NCBI RefSeq assembly: GCF_014960965.1
Contig: NZ_CP063169.1
Location: forward strand, 2,451,581-2,515,580
Direction of reading: 5' to 3'
Length of the DNA stretch: 64,000 nt
From: Ruania alkalisoli
Lineage (GTDB): Bacteria > Actinomycetota > Actinomycetes > Actinomycetales > Beutenbergiaceae
Below the pieces are notes generated by a model, which had not been told where the DNA came from, made no database searches, and saw only the letters and a list, made by a program, of their open reading frames with translations. Numbering within the stretch: position 1 is the stretch's first letter; every line of letters begins with the position of its first letter. The position numbers and the translations under genes were made by a program. Positions 19,722-28,449 of this stretch are shown one piece after another.

Positions 19722-21224
19722 TCACACACACTCTTCCGGATTGTCCGCCTCCGGCGATACCGCCCGGGACTCCGAATCGATGCTGATCACCATCACGCAC
19801 ACCCGGTCCCCGTCGTCACTGAAGGTCACCTCAGTCGCGTTCCCGACCGTACGGTACTCCCCTTCGGTGACGCCCTCGGTCACCTGGTAGGCGAAGTCCA
19901 AGCCGCCCTCGTACACCGGAGCCGTCCACGAGACCCGGATCTCCTCACCGTCGCGCTCCAGCACCAGCTCCTCGGGAGCGGGCGGTTCCTGGGCCACAGT
20001 GACGGTCGGCGGCACATAGGTCGGTCCCGACGGGTCGTCCGGCCCGGGGTCGTCTGCGCGCAGCGCGCTGTAGGTGACCACTGTCACAGTGCCGGCAACT
20101 ACGATCGCCGCCGCACCCGCCACCAGGGCCGTCCGCCAGCCTCGGCGCGCCGGCTCGTCCTCCTGGTGTGGTGAGGGGGGTGAGCCCCAGGCATCCGGCG
20201 ACGGCGGAGCGTCCGTCGGGACTGCAGGCTGCACCCCACGTAGCCGTGTGGCCGCGTCGTCCTGCGCTCGCGCGGGCACCGTACTGATCGACCGCACGCG
20301 GGTGCGGTCGCCGTCGTCAAGTTCGGACGGCGTCTCCATCCAGGATGTGTCCGGCACGTCGAGGGCCGTCGGCGTCAGGTGCAGTTCCTGCTCGACCTGG
20401 TGGATCGCTCGTGCCAGCTCGGCGGCGGACCCGAACCTCCGGGCGGGATCCTTCGCCATTCCCCGGGCGAGCACTGCCTCGAGCGAGGGTGGAACGTCAT
20501 CACGCCCGATCGGCGGCACTTGGTCACGCTCGATCCGGGTGATCAGGTCCAGCGCCGTGTTGGGGCGACCCGGAAGCTCGAACGGCGAGCGCCCGGCGAG
20601 CAGGGTGTAGACAGTGGCAGCTAGGGCGTAGACATCCGCCGGAACCCCGCGGGGGGCGTTCTCGGCGAAGAACTCCGGCGCCGCCCACGGGATCGACATA
20701 CCAGCCTGGTCGCCGTCGGCCGCTGCCGGAGTACCAGTCGCGACGGAGATGCCGAAGTCGGTCAGCGCGGGCCACCCGTAAGCCGTCGTCAGGACGTTGG
20801 CTGGCTTGATGTCACGGTGCAAGATGCCCGCCCGGTGAGCGGTCTCCACCGCACCGGCGAGCCGGACCGCGATCCGCAGGCACTCGGCCACACCCAGACG
20901 CTCGTTGCGATAGCGCACGGAGAGGTTGGGGCGTGGGCAATACTCCATCACCAGGTAAGGACGACCGTCGGCTGTGGTGTCGGCGTGGAAGATCGTCACG
21001 ATGGACGGATGGGTGGATAGCTGGGCCATCAGGTTGGCCTCGGCGGTGAACTGCTCCCGCCCCTCCGCCGTCACGGCACTGGCGAGCAGAGCCTTGACCG
21101 CCACTTCGCGCGCCGGCATGAGCTGGCGGTAGAGGAATACGTCGGCGAATCCACCGCTGCCCAGGAGCCGTTCATAGGTGTAGCCGGGGATCTGCGGGGG
21201 TGCGGAGGGTGGCCGGCGGGTCAC
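19722..21224 (-). CDS. Transmembrane Ser/Thr protein kinase (PknB-like)
   Basis: 500 residues. The N-terminal kinase domain (residues 13-270) has all key elements: glycine loop LGSGGFADV, VAVKAL lysine, catalytic HRDIKPANVL, DFGIS and the APE segment. A Pro-rich juxtamembrane stretch leads to one membrane helix near residues 365-387. The extracellular end of about 80 residues is FN3-like (VRVSWTAPVYEGG) with two Cys near the C-terminus. It would phosphorylate Thr on cytoplasmic partners, most simply the FHA-binding proteins encoded around it. The GTG at 21224 overlaps the stop of the FHA gene (GTGA). Its FN3-like sensor echoes the FN3 repeats of the nearby giant protein. Confidence 0.93.
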   Translation of the reverse strand: MTRRPPSAPPQIPGYTYERLLGSGGFADVFLYRQLMPAREVAVKALLASAVTAEGREQFTAEANLMAQLSTHPSIVTIFHADTTADGRPYLVMEYCPRPNLSVRYRNERLGVAECLRIAVRLAGAVETAHRAGILHRDIKPANVLTTAYGWPALTDFGISVATGTPAAADGDQAGMSIPWAAPEFFAENAPRGVPADVYALAATVYTLLAGRSPFELPGRPNTALDLITRIERDQVPPIGRDDVPPSLEAVLARGMAKDPARRFGSAAELARAIHQVEQELHLTPTALDVPDTSWMETPSELDDGDRTRVRSISTVPARAQDDAATRLRGVQPAVPTDAPPSPDAWGSPPSPHQEDEPARRGWRTALVAGAAAIVVAGTVTVVTYSALRADDPGPDDPSGPTYVPPTVTVAQEPPAPEELVLERDGEEIRVSWTAPVYEGGLDFAYQVTEGVTEGEYRTVGNATEVTFSDDGDRVCVMVISIDSESRAVSPEADNPEECV

Positions 21225-22636
21225 GGTGCCGGCGTCTCGATGGTGCCTGTCACGCCGTCACCCAGGTCGACGGTGGTCCCCGCCCGCACCGGTACGGCCT
21301 CGCCGGCGTGCAACCTCCGCGGGGCGCTGCCGGGGAGCACGACGATCGTGCCGTTGGTGGAGTTCAGGTCGGTCACCAGCAGGTGGTCGCCCTCGCGGCG
21401 CAGCTCCACATGGGTGCGGGAGATGTCCTGCTGCGGACTGGGGACCGTCACCAGTCGCGGCTCCACCCCGGCTGCGAACCGGCTCGACTCCGGCGCCCTT
21501 CCGATCAGCACCGGACGATCGAGCGGGACACGGATCCCCGTCGAGAGCAGCAGCACCGTCTCAGGCTCCAGCGACGTTGCCGGCTCACCCGAGCGCACGT
21601 CCGATTCGCCAGGCACTCCGGTCAACGTCGCGTCCCGCATGGCCGCGACGTCGGAGACCAGGATGGTCGACCCGTCATGATCGCCCTCCCAGGCTCCATC
21701 GGCCTCGAGCGTCGAGGCATGGGCCGGTGGGGCGGCGGGGCCGGTCTCCGCCCGACGGCGCGGGACCCTGATCGTGTGCTCGTCGACATCGTCGCCGGCG
21801 CTGTCGGTGGCGCTGGATTCACCGGGTGCGGCGAAGGGCGCCGGTGGCGGGCTCGGCTGGGATGAGCGCACCGACCACGGCAAGGAATCGATGATGCCCG
21901 ACTCGGCCGGAAGGTCCGGCGGGGGCTCGATCCCAGGGTGCATGGTCGCCTCGGACACCGGTCCGGGCTCGGGCGGGTTGGCATCGGCCGCACTGGAATC
22001 AGCGACCGCGTGCTCTGCGCCCTGCGGCTCAGCCAGTTCTTCGGGATCCGGCCCTGCCTGCGAAGCCGACACCGATTCGGAGGCAGTCGCGGGTTCGGCC
22101 GGCGGATCGGTGGGCGGCTCGGGCTCGCCAAGGACCGGTGGGACCGCTTCCGATGATGCGGACTGCGATTGCGGGGTGGACAGCTCTCCGGCGGACTCGC
22201 CAGGCGCTCCCCACGTGAGAGCGTCCGCCCGCACGACTCCCGCGACCAACGGCAGGGCGTGCGCATCGGCCGCTGCGTCGTCGCCGGCCAAGATGGTCAC
22301 CGAGGACGACGCGGCCGGAACCACGGCCTCTCGCCACGTACTCATCCCCTCGGCGCGCAGGGCCTGGTCCCCGACGATGACGACCGTGCCGCCACGCACC
22401 AGCACGCGCAGCTCGGGCCCGGCGCGCTGCACCAGCGCGAAGTCCGCCAGCCCGGTGATTCCCCCACCGGCCAAGGTCTCCAGCCACTCACCGATCCCCG
22501 TGCCGTCGGCCATGGACTGCCACAGCGCGATGACGTCCTCCTCGGCATAGGACGGATGCAGCAACGCACTGCCGGAGACCGTCACGACCGCCGTCCAGGT
22601 ACCGGGGCGATAGCGCGCCGCCCGCTCATCGGTCAT
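21221..22636 (-). CDS. FHA-domain protein
   Basis: 471 residues from the ATG at 22636, which overlaps the phosphatase stop as ATGA; an alternative ATG at 22642 adds two residues. Residues 1-150 form a domain I do not recognise. The middle, about residues 150-300, is low-complexity and rich in Pro, Ser, Glu and Ala. The C-terminal FHA domain (about 370-471) has GR, SRTH and NSTNG, the standard phosphothreonine contacts. It lies between the PP2C and kinase genes, so it is probably a kinase substrate or adaptor. There is no membrane segment. Confidence 0.85.
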   Translation of the reverse strand: MTDERAARYRPGTWTAVVTVSGSALLHPSYAEEDVIALWQSMADGTGIGEWLETLAGGGITGLADFALVQRAGPELRVLVRGGTVVIVGDQALRAEGMSTWREAVVPAASSSVTILAGDDAAADAHALPLVAGVVRADALTWGAPGESAGELSTPQSQSASSEAVPPVLGEPEPPTDPPAEPATASESVSASQAGPDPEELAEPQGAEHAVADSSAADANPPEPGPVSEATMHPGIEPPPDLPAESGIIDSLPWSVRSSQPSPPPAPFAAPGESSATDSAGDDVDEHTIRVPRRRAETGPAAPPAHASTLEADGAWEGDHDGSTILVSDVAAMRDATLTGVPGESDVRSGEPATSLEPETVLLLSTGIRVPLDRPVLIGRAPESSRFAAGVEPRLVTVPSPQQDISRTHVELRREGDHLLVTDLNSTNGTIVVLPGSAPRRLHAGEAVPVRAGTTVDLGDGVTGTIETPAP

Positions 22637-23487
22637 TGCCATCGTGATTCGTCCCTCCCACCGGTGCGTCGTTCTCCTCTGGGCACCGTATCGGCGACGT
22701 CACCCTCGTCGCCCACAGAGGTGGGCCGGGGCGCAGTCGCCCTTACGTCCGATCCTGCCGTGTCGACCACGATCACCGAGACATTGTCGCGCGCACCGCC
22801 GGTGGTCGCCTCCGCGATCAGGCGGTCGACAGCCTCCTGGGCCGAATCCACCTCCCGCAGGACGGCTCCGATCTCGACTTCGCTGAGCTCGTCCGTCAGG
22901 CCATCACTGCACAGCAGGAGCCGGTCGCGCGAGCCGGCGCGCAGCCGCCAGAAGTCGGCATCGACATCCGGTCCGGTGTCGACGGCACGCGTGATGACAT
23001 TCCGCTGCGGATGGCGTCGGGCGTCCTCCGGCCCCAGAGCACCGGCGTCCACCATCTCCTGGACGACGGAGTGGTCGACGCTCACCTGAGCCAGCGTGCC
23101 CTCACTGAGCCGGTAGATGCGCGAGTCCCCGACGTTGAACACAAGCCAGAACGGCTGCGACTCGTGCACGGTCAGCACCGCCCCTGCCGCCGTGCTTCCT
23201 GCCGTGACGGGACGTCCCTGCGGATCGTGCTCACCGACCCCCCGGATCGTGCGCTGGGCCGTGCGAATCGCTTCCTGGATCTCTTCGGGCAGCACCTCGC
23301 GGTCGGGTTCGCATCGGCCCGCCAGCTCCTCGAACGCCGTCACCACGGCTCGCGACGCGAGCTCACCATGGACGTGCCCGCCCATGCCATCAGCAACGAC
23401 GAACACCGGCGGCTTGGCCAGCACGGCGTCCTCGTTCACCGCACGCCGACCACCCGTGTCCGTCCCGACACCCCACGCGACCTGCAC
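22633..23487 (-). CDS. PP2C-family protein Ser/Thr phosphatase
   Basis: 284 residues, first gene of the signalling cluster. The metal-binding PP2C motifs are present: residues 16-20 RRAVNED, ADGMGGHVHGE near 33, SDGLTDELS near 185 and DNVSVIVV near 230. It would reverse the phosphorylation made by the kinase two genes downstream, as PstP does for PknB in mycobacteria. There is no membrane helix, unlike PstP, so it is cytosolic. The GTG at 23487 has GAGG 7 bases upstream. A TAGGAT -10 and a small hairpin lie in the 117-base gap before it. Confidence 0.92.
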   Translation of the reverse strand: MQVAWGVGTDTGGRRAVNEDAVLAKPPVFVVADGMGGHVHGELASRAVVTAFEELAGRCEPDREVLPEEIQEAIRTAQRTIRGVGEHDPQGRPVTAGSTAAGAVLTVHESQPFWLVFNVGDSRIYRLSEGTLAQVSVDHSVVQEMVDAGALGPEDARRHPQRNVITRAVDTGPDVDADFWRLRAGSRDRLLLCSDGLTDELSEVEIGAVLREVDSAQEAVDRLIAEATTGGARDNVSVIVVDTAGSDVRATAPRPTSVGDEGDVADTVPRGERRTGGRDESRWQ

Positions 23488-23511
23488 CCGAACGCCTCAT
23501 CCCTTCCGCCA

Positions 23512-23547
23512 CCTGGACGCCGGGTCCAGGTCGTGGAGACGATCCTA
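23512..23547 (-). promoter_or_regulatory. Candidate promoter and 5' UTR hairpin of the signalling cluster
   Basis: TAGGAT (minus strand, 23542-23547) is a good TANNNT -10. The 7-bp stem CCTGGAC/GTCCAGG at 23512-23530 would lie in the 5' UTR. A second short palindrome, GCCGGT-C-ACCGGC, at 23559-23571 could be an operator or the end of the upstream unit. Confidence 0.4.
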
Positions 23548-23604
23548 AAGGCTCCACAGCCGGTCACCGGCACGCCGAGACCCGCCCCGGACCCCGAGGC
23601 AGCC

Positions 23605-25104
23605 TCAGAACAGGGTGGGAAACACGCCCCAGTAGGCACAGATCAGCAGCAGCGACATCGCGCCCACGTGCGTGGTCCACCAGACCGTCGCGTGCCCCAG
23701 CGCCAGCTTGCGCCCGCCGAGCGTGCGCCAGGCGTTGACCGCGGCATCGACGGAGCGGACCCCGACGGCGACCGCGAGGATGCCGAGGGCGTGCAATGCC
23801 ACCCAGCCACCGTTGACGACGAGGTCGTCCGTCCGGTAGTTCAGGGCGAGGTCGGCAACGTAGGCGACGTAGGCGACGAAGACGACGAGCACGGCGACCG
23901 CACTCATCCCGGTGGCCGCGGTGTATCTCGCCAGCGGAGGTGGTAACCGCCGCGGTTCGCGACGGCGCAGGAGGGTCACGACCCGGCCACCGAACCAGAC
24001 CAGCGGACCGGCAGCCAGCAGCACCACACTCGCGAACAACGTCCACACGAGCATGTCCCCGTTCGCGTACCAGCGCGGATGATCCACCGGGGCCGCCCGG
24101 AACTGCTGCTCCGGCTGGGCTCCGGCCACGTGCGGGGCAGCCTCGGCAGTCTCCGGCAGGCCGAGAACCCACCGCGCCAGCACGTCGAGGAATCCGTCCG
24201 CGAGCTCACCGTCCACACGCAGACCGTGGTTGGCGCCCTCGAAATAGCGCACCGTGAGCGCGTCGTTGCCGACCTCGGCGATCGCGTCCTGGAGCACCAG
24301 CGGTCCCTGCACGATCGGCATCGAGACGTCGGCGGTGCCATAGACCATCAGGACCGGCTGATGGAGCTGACGCAGCCACGGGACCGCGTCGAAGTCGGCG
24401 TACTCGAACCCGCCACCGGGCGGCTGCGCCCCGATCCCGCGAGGAATCGCGCGCAGCAACGCATCCGGAACCCCGACGTTGCGCAGGTACTGGTCGGCGG
24501 CGAAGGCGATTTGCTCACGCGGTGGGACGACCGGAGCAGAGACGAGGGCGACGAACGCCACGCGAGGCTCGATGACGGCCGCCACGGGAGCGATCCAGGC
24601 ACCCTCACTCTCCCCGTACACCCCGACGCGGCTGGGGTCGACCCCGTCACGGTCCCGCAGGAACCGCCACGAGACGAGGTAGTCCTGCGCCATGGCGGGA
24701 TAGTTCCGGCTGGCGGTGGTGTAGGTATCGAGCCGCTTGGCTGGAACAAGCACATAGACGCCGGCACTGGCCATAGCGACGGCCTGCTCGGTGAAGTTCG
24801 TGTGTGATCCCGTCCCCGCACCGTGCATGAACACCACTCCGGGTCGCAGCTCGGGTGCGCCGACCGGAGACGTGAGGGTCGCGAGTACCTCGGCACCATC
24901 GAGCGTGATCTCGACGACCTCGCTGGAGACCTCGTAGGTCCCGACCGGATCGGTGACGACGTCGGAGCCGATCTCCACCTCGTCCGCCTCGGGCACGATC
25001 ATCTGGTCGAGGGGTTGCGGTGTCCACCGTGGCCCGGTGAGGGAACCGATGAGCCCGAAGCCGATGACGATGACGAGCACCACCACCAGCTTTCGGTACT
25101 TCAC
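23605..25104 (-). CDS. Membrane-anchored alpha/beta hydrolase
   Basis: 499 residues. An N-terminal hydrophobic helix (residues 5-24) is followed by an extracytoplasmic alpha/beta-hydrolase domain: MHGAG oxyanion region near 93, nucleophile elbow GESEGAW near 164, and late Asp and His candidates (GTADVSMP near 257, ANHGLRV near 294). The last 160 residues contain about four membrane helices. Substrate is unknown. The only possible start is the GTG at 25104, since an in-frame TAG lies 9 bases upstream; GGGAGG directly abuts it, an unusually short spacing. It lies 23 bases after era and probably ends that operon. Confidence 0.82.
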   Translation of the reverse strand: MKYRKLVVVLVIVIGFGLIGSLTGPRWTPQPLDQMIVPEADEVEIGSDVVTDPVGTYEVSSEVVEITLDGAEVLATLTSPVGAPELRPGVVFMHGAGTGSHTNFTEQAVAMASAGVYVLVPAKRLDTYTTASRNYPAMAQDYLVSWRFLRDRDGVDPSRVGVYGESEGAWIAPVAAVIEPRVAFVALVSAPVVPPREQIAFAADQYLRNVGVPDALLRAIPRGIGAQPPGGGFEYADFDAVPWLRQLHQPVLMVYGTADVSMPIVQGPLVLQDAIAEVGNDALTVRYFEGANHGLRVDGELADGFLDVLARWVLGLPETAEAAPHVAGAQPEQQFRAAPVDHPRWYANGDMLVWTLFASVVLLAAGPLVWFGGRVVTLLRRREPRRLPPPLARYTAATGMSAVAVLVVFVAYVAYVADLALNYRTDDLVVNGGWVALHALGILAVAVGVRSVDAAVNAWRTLGGRKLALGHATVWWTTHVGAMSLLLICAYWGVFPTLF

Positions 25105-25127
25105 CCTCCCACTCTAGACAGCACGGC

Positions 25128-26072
25128 TCAGAACCCCAGACGCTGCAGCTTCTTCGGGTCGCGCTGCCAGTCCTTGGCGACCTTGACATGCAGATCAAGG
25201 TAGACGGCGGCACCGAGCAGCGCTTCGATACCACTGCGGGCCCGGGTTCCCACGTCCCGCAACCGTGCGCCCTTGGTGCCGATCACGATGCCCTTCTGCG
25301 ACTCTCGCTCGACGAACAGATTCACCCGCACATCCAGGAACGGGCGTCCGTCCTTGGACCGGTGCTCACGTTCGACGATCTCCTCGACCACGACCGCCAG
25401 CGAGTGTGGCAACTCGTCCCGCACACCTTCAAGGGCGGCCTCGCGGACCAGTTCGGCCACCATCACCTGCTCGGGCTCGTCGGTCAGCTCCCCGCCCGGG
25501 TACAGCGGGGGCGAGACGGGCATATGGGCACCGAGCACGTCGATCAACTCAGTCACCTGGTAGCCAGTCATCGCTGCGACCGGGATCACGTCCGCCCACT
25601 GACCGAGCTCGGAGACCGCGAGCAGGTGCTCGGCCAACCTCCCCTTCGACACCAGGTCGGCTTTCGTGACGACCGCCACGATCGGCGTGCGGGTCTCGGC
25701 AAGCTTCGCTGCGATGAACCGGTCCCCTGGGCCCACCTTCTGGTCAGCGGGCAGGCAGAACGCGATCGCGTCCACCTCCGCGAGCGTTCCGGTCACGAGT
25801 TCGTTGAGGCGCTCCCCGAGAAGCGTGCGAGGACGATGAAGCCCGGGGGTGTCGACGAGGATCAGCTGAAGGTCCTCCCGGTGCACGATGCCGCGGATCG
25901 CGTGCCGGGTGGTCTGCGGCCGCCCCGAGGTGATCGCCACCTTGTGACCCACGAGCGCGTTCGTCAGGGTCGACTTTCCAGCGTTCGGGCGGCCCACCAC
26001 ACAGACGAATCCGGCACGGTGATCGGGTGGGACGCCGTCGGGCATCGCTATCACCGGAGTGTTCTCAGACAT
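25128..26072 (-). CDS. era: GTPase Era
   Basis: 314 residues. Ribosome-assembly GTPase that binds the 3' end of 16S rRNA. The G motifs are [17 protein letters not shown] and TKADL; a KH RNA-binding domain forms the C-terminal third. The ATG at 26072 lies inside the 3' end of ybeY (8-base overlap in a different frame), and the reading frame upstream of it is not family sequence. In many actinobacteria a CorC/HlyC-type membrane protein gene sits between ybeY and era; here it is absent and the two genes overlap. Confidence 0.96.
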   Translation of the reverse strand: MSENTPVIAMPDGVPPDHRAGFVCVVGRPNAGKSTLTNALVGHKVAITSGRPQTTRHAIRGIVHREDLQLILVDTPGLHRPRTLLGERLNELVTGTLAEVDAIAFCLPADQKVGPGDRFIAAKLAETRTPIVAVVTKADLVSKGRLAEHLLAVSELGQWADVIPVAAMTGYQVTELIDVLGAHMPVSPPLYPGGELTDEPEQVMVAELVREAALEGVRDELPHSLAVVVEEIVEREHRSKDGRPFLDVRVNLFVERESQKGIVIGTKGARLRDVGTRARSGIEALLGAAVYLDLHVKVAKDWQRDPKKLQRLGF

Positions 26073-26535
26073 CGCTGCCACCTGATTCCCGTGTGGCCAG
26101 GAAGGTGAGCAGAAGCTGACGCTGCAGACCGAACATCTCCTTCTCCTCCTCCGGCTCGGCATGGTCGAAGCCGAGCAGGTGCAGGATGCCGTGCGTGGTC
26201 AGCAGGAGCATCTCCTCCTCGGCCGAGTGCCCCGCTGTGACGGCCTGCGCGCGCGCGACCTCCGGGCAGACGACGATCGAGCCGAGGATGCCCTCGCTGA
26301 GGTCCCCCTCGGCTCCGGGCCGCAACTCGTCCATCGGGAACGAGAGCACATCCGTGGGGCCCTCCTCGTCCATCCATTGCACGTGCAGCTCACTCATCAC
26401 CTGGGCATCCACGAAACGGATCTCCAGCTCGGCCTGAGGGTGCACGTGCATCGCATCGAGCACGTGCCGCGCGAGGGCCGCGAACTCCCGCTCATCCAGG
26501 CGGTCACCGGATTCGTTGGTGATCTCGACACTCAT
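26065..26535 (-). CDS. ybeY: Endoribonuclease YbeY (rRNA maturation factor)
   Basis: 156 residues, single domain. The zinc-binding triad [11 protein letters not shown] is present near residues 118-128, and [10 protein letters not shown] earlier in the sequence is the family's other hallmark. Acts in 16S rRNA 3'-end maturation and ribosome quality control. The ATG at 26535 overlaps the stop of the PhoH-like gene (ATGA) and has AAGGAG upstream. Confidence 0.95.
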   Translation of the reverse strand: MSVEITNESGDRLDEREFAALARHVLDAMHVHPQAELEIRFVDAQVMSELHVQWMDEEGPTDVLSFPMDELRPGAEGDLSEGILGSIVVCPEVARAQAVTAGHSAEEEMLLLTTHGILHLLGFDHAEPEEEKEMFGLQRQLLLTFLATRESGGSDV

Positions 26536-27587
26536 CGGTGCTCCTTGTCTGAGCGCTGCTGTCCTCGCAGATGCTCGGGTCGGGCCGACCGCGCGCTCGG
26601 GCGGGTCTCGAACCGTGAGTACGCGTCGATGATGTCGGCGACGAGCCGGTGGCGCACCACATCCGCACTGGTCAGACGGCAGAACGTGACGTCGTCGATC
26701 TCGGTCAGGATGTCCTGCACCACCCGCAGTCCCGACTCCGCACCGCCGGGCAGGTCCACCTGCGTGACGTCACCGGTGACCACGATCCTCGACCCGAAAC
26801 CCAGCCGGGTCAGGAACATCTTCATCTGCTCGGCCGAGGTGTTCTGAGCCTCGTCCAGGATGATGAAGGCATCGTTGAGCGTCCTGCCGCGCATGTACGC
26901 CAGCGGCGCCACCTCGATCGTTCCCGCGGCCATCAGGCGCGGGATGGACTCCGGATCCACCATGTCGTGCAAGGCGTCGTACAGCGGCCGCAGGTAGGGG
27001 TCGATCTTGTCGTTCAGGGACCCCGGCAGGAACCCCAACCGCTCCCCGGCCTCAACGGCCGGACGGGTGAGGACGATGCGGTTGACCTGCTTGGCCTGCA
27101 GTGCCTGCACCGCCTTCGCCATGGCCAGGTAGGTCTTGCCCGTCCCGGCTGGTCCGATACCGAAGACGAGGGTGTTCCGGTCGATCGCCTCGACGTACTC
27201 CTTCTGCCCCATCGTCTTGGGCCGGATCGTGCGCCCCCGGCTGGAGAGGATGTTCATGGTGAGCACCTGCGCAGGGCGCTCGGCCGCGGGATTGGTCAGG
27301 ATGGTGATCGCTCGTTCGACGGCATCGGCGGTCAGCGGCTGCGACGAGGAGGCGATCTCGCTCAACTCGTCGACGAGACGTTCGGCCAGCGCGACGTCGC
27401 CGGGCCGGCCGGTCAGCGTGACCACATTGCCGCGCACATGCACGTCGACCGTCGGGAAGCCTGATTCGATGGCTTTGAGCACCTCATCGCGCTGACCCAG
27501 CAGCGCCACCATCGGCACGTGGTCAGGAATAGTCACCTGGTGCTGGACGCTGCCGTCGGCAGCGGCGGAAGAACTGGTCTCGGTCAT
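26532..27587 (-). CDS. PhoH-like ATPase (YbeZ type)
   Basis: 351 residues. An N-terminal KH-like segment (residues 20-80) precedes a PhoH ATPase domain with Walker [12 protein letters not shown] near residue 150 and Walker [10 protein letters not shown] near 253. The genetic pairing with ybeY is widespread and points to a role in rRNA processing rather than phosphate uptake. The ATG at 27587 is the only candidate near the family start; no close Shine-Dalgarno is seen, GAGGGG being 27 bases upstream. 91 bases separate it from rsmE, with a TACCAT candidate -10 near 27644-27649. Confidence 0.92.
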   Translation of the reverse strand: MTETSSSAAADGSVQHQVTIPDHVPMVALLGQRDEVLKAIESGFPTVDVHVRGNVVTLTGRPGDVALAERLVDELSEIASSSQPLTADAVERAITILTNPAAERPAQVLTMNILSSRGRTIRPKTMGQKEYVEAIDRNTLVFGIGPAGTGKTYLAMAKAVQALQAKQVNRIVLTRPAVEAGERLGFLPGSLNDKIDPYLRPLYDALHDMVDPESIPRLMAAGTIEVAPLAYMRGRTLNDAFIILDEAQNTSAEQMKMFLTRLGFGSRIVVTGDVTQVDLPGGAESGLRVVQDILTEIDDVTFCRLTSADVVRHRLVADIIDAYSRFETRPSARSARPEHLRGQQRSDKEHR

Positions 27588-27678
27588 GGGCGGGGCGCAG
27601 TGCCCGGACTTCCCCTCGTGGATCGGATGGAGCAGAACACGATGGTACCCAGTGCCGTCATCGGCGGCGCAGCGGATA

Positions 27679-28449
27679 TTACGCCCACCGGCCCAACCGC
27701 TCGGCCAGCAGGGCGAGCGCGACCGGCCCGGCCGTCGAGGTGCGGAGCACATGCGGGCCCAGCCGCACACTCTGCGCACCCGCGGCGACGAGAGAATCGA
27801 CCTCGGACTCGGTCAGGCCACCCTCAGGTCCGACGATGACGAGCACCTCAGGTGCCTCGGTACCGACCTCCGCACTGGTGATCGGCACGCCGGCTTCCTC
27901 GTGCAGCACCAGCACAGCGCTTCCCGAGGCCACCTTCTCGGCGACCTCATCGATCAGCTGCGCCCCGACGATCAATCCCCGGACCTGCGGAACCCAGGAT
28001 CGGCGCGCCTGCTTCGCCGCTGCCAGCGCCACCTGCTGCCAGCGCGCCTCACCCTTGGCCGCCTTCGGTCCTCGCCATTGCGAGACGGACCGCTCCGCCT
28101 GCCACGGCTGGACCGCGTCGACGCCCACCTCCGTACCGGCCTCTACCGCCAGCTCGTCGCGGCCGCCCTTGGCGAGCGCCTGCACCAGCACCAGCACCGG
28201 GCGGGACGCCGCCTCCACCGTGACCTCGTCGGCGACGACATCCACCCCGGCCCCGTGACCCGTGGTGACGTCCGTCACCGTGGCGCGCACTCGGCGCCCA
28301 GCCCCATCGACGACGTCGATCACCTCACCGGCGCGGACGCGCCGGACGGTGGCGGCGTGCCGGCCCTCCGCACCGGTGACGGCGACGGCCTCACCCGGTG
28401 AGACGCCGTCGAGATCTCCCTCCGGGACGACGAAGACGGGACGGCTCAC
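27679..28449 (-). CDS. rsmE: 16S rRNA (uracil(1498)-N(3))-methyltransferase
   Basis: 256 residues of the SPOUT fold. The C-terminal knot shows VLVIVGPEGGLTESEVD and VRLGPHVLRTSTAG, the SAM-binding motifs of RsmE. The N-terminal PUA-like part (residues 1-70) includes GRHAATVRRVRAGEVI. The GTG at 28449 overlaps the dnaJ stop (GTGA), the usual dnaJ-rsmE arrangement of actinobacteria. Confidence 0.95.
   Translation of the reverse strand: MSRPVFVVPEGDLDGVSPGEAVAVTGAEGRHAATVRRVRAGEVIDVVDGAGRRVRATVTDVTTGHGAGVDVVADEVTVEAASRPVLVLVQALAKGGRDELAVEAGTEVGVDAVQPWQAERSVSQWRGPKAAKGEARWQQVALAAAKQARRSWVPQVRGLIVGAQLIDEVAEKVASGSAVLVLHEEAGVPITSAEVGTEAPEVLVIVGPEGGLTESEVDSLVAAGAQSVRLGPHVLRTSTAGPVALALLAERLGRWA

Noticed and set aside
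12743-23487. Possible type VII secretion locus because of the giant surface protein and FHA genes
   Set aside because: No EccC-type FtsK ATPase, WXG100 protein, EccD or mycosin gene is present in the cluster.
5021-23487. Possible anti-phage defence island because of the kinase, MoxR and FHA genes
   Set aside because: No nuclease, restriction, integrase or toxin gene is in the block; gene content fits envelope signalling and resembles vertically kept actinobacterial sets.
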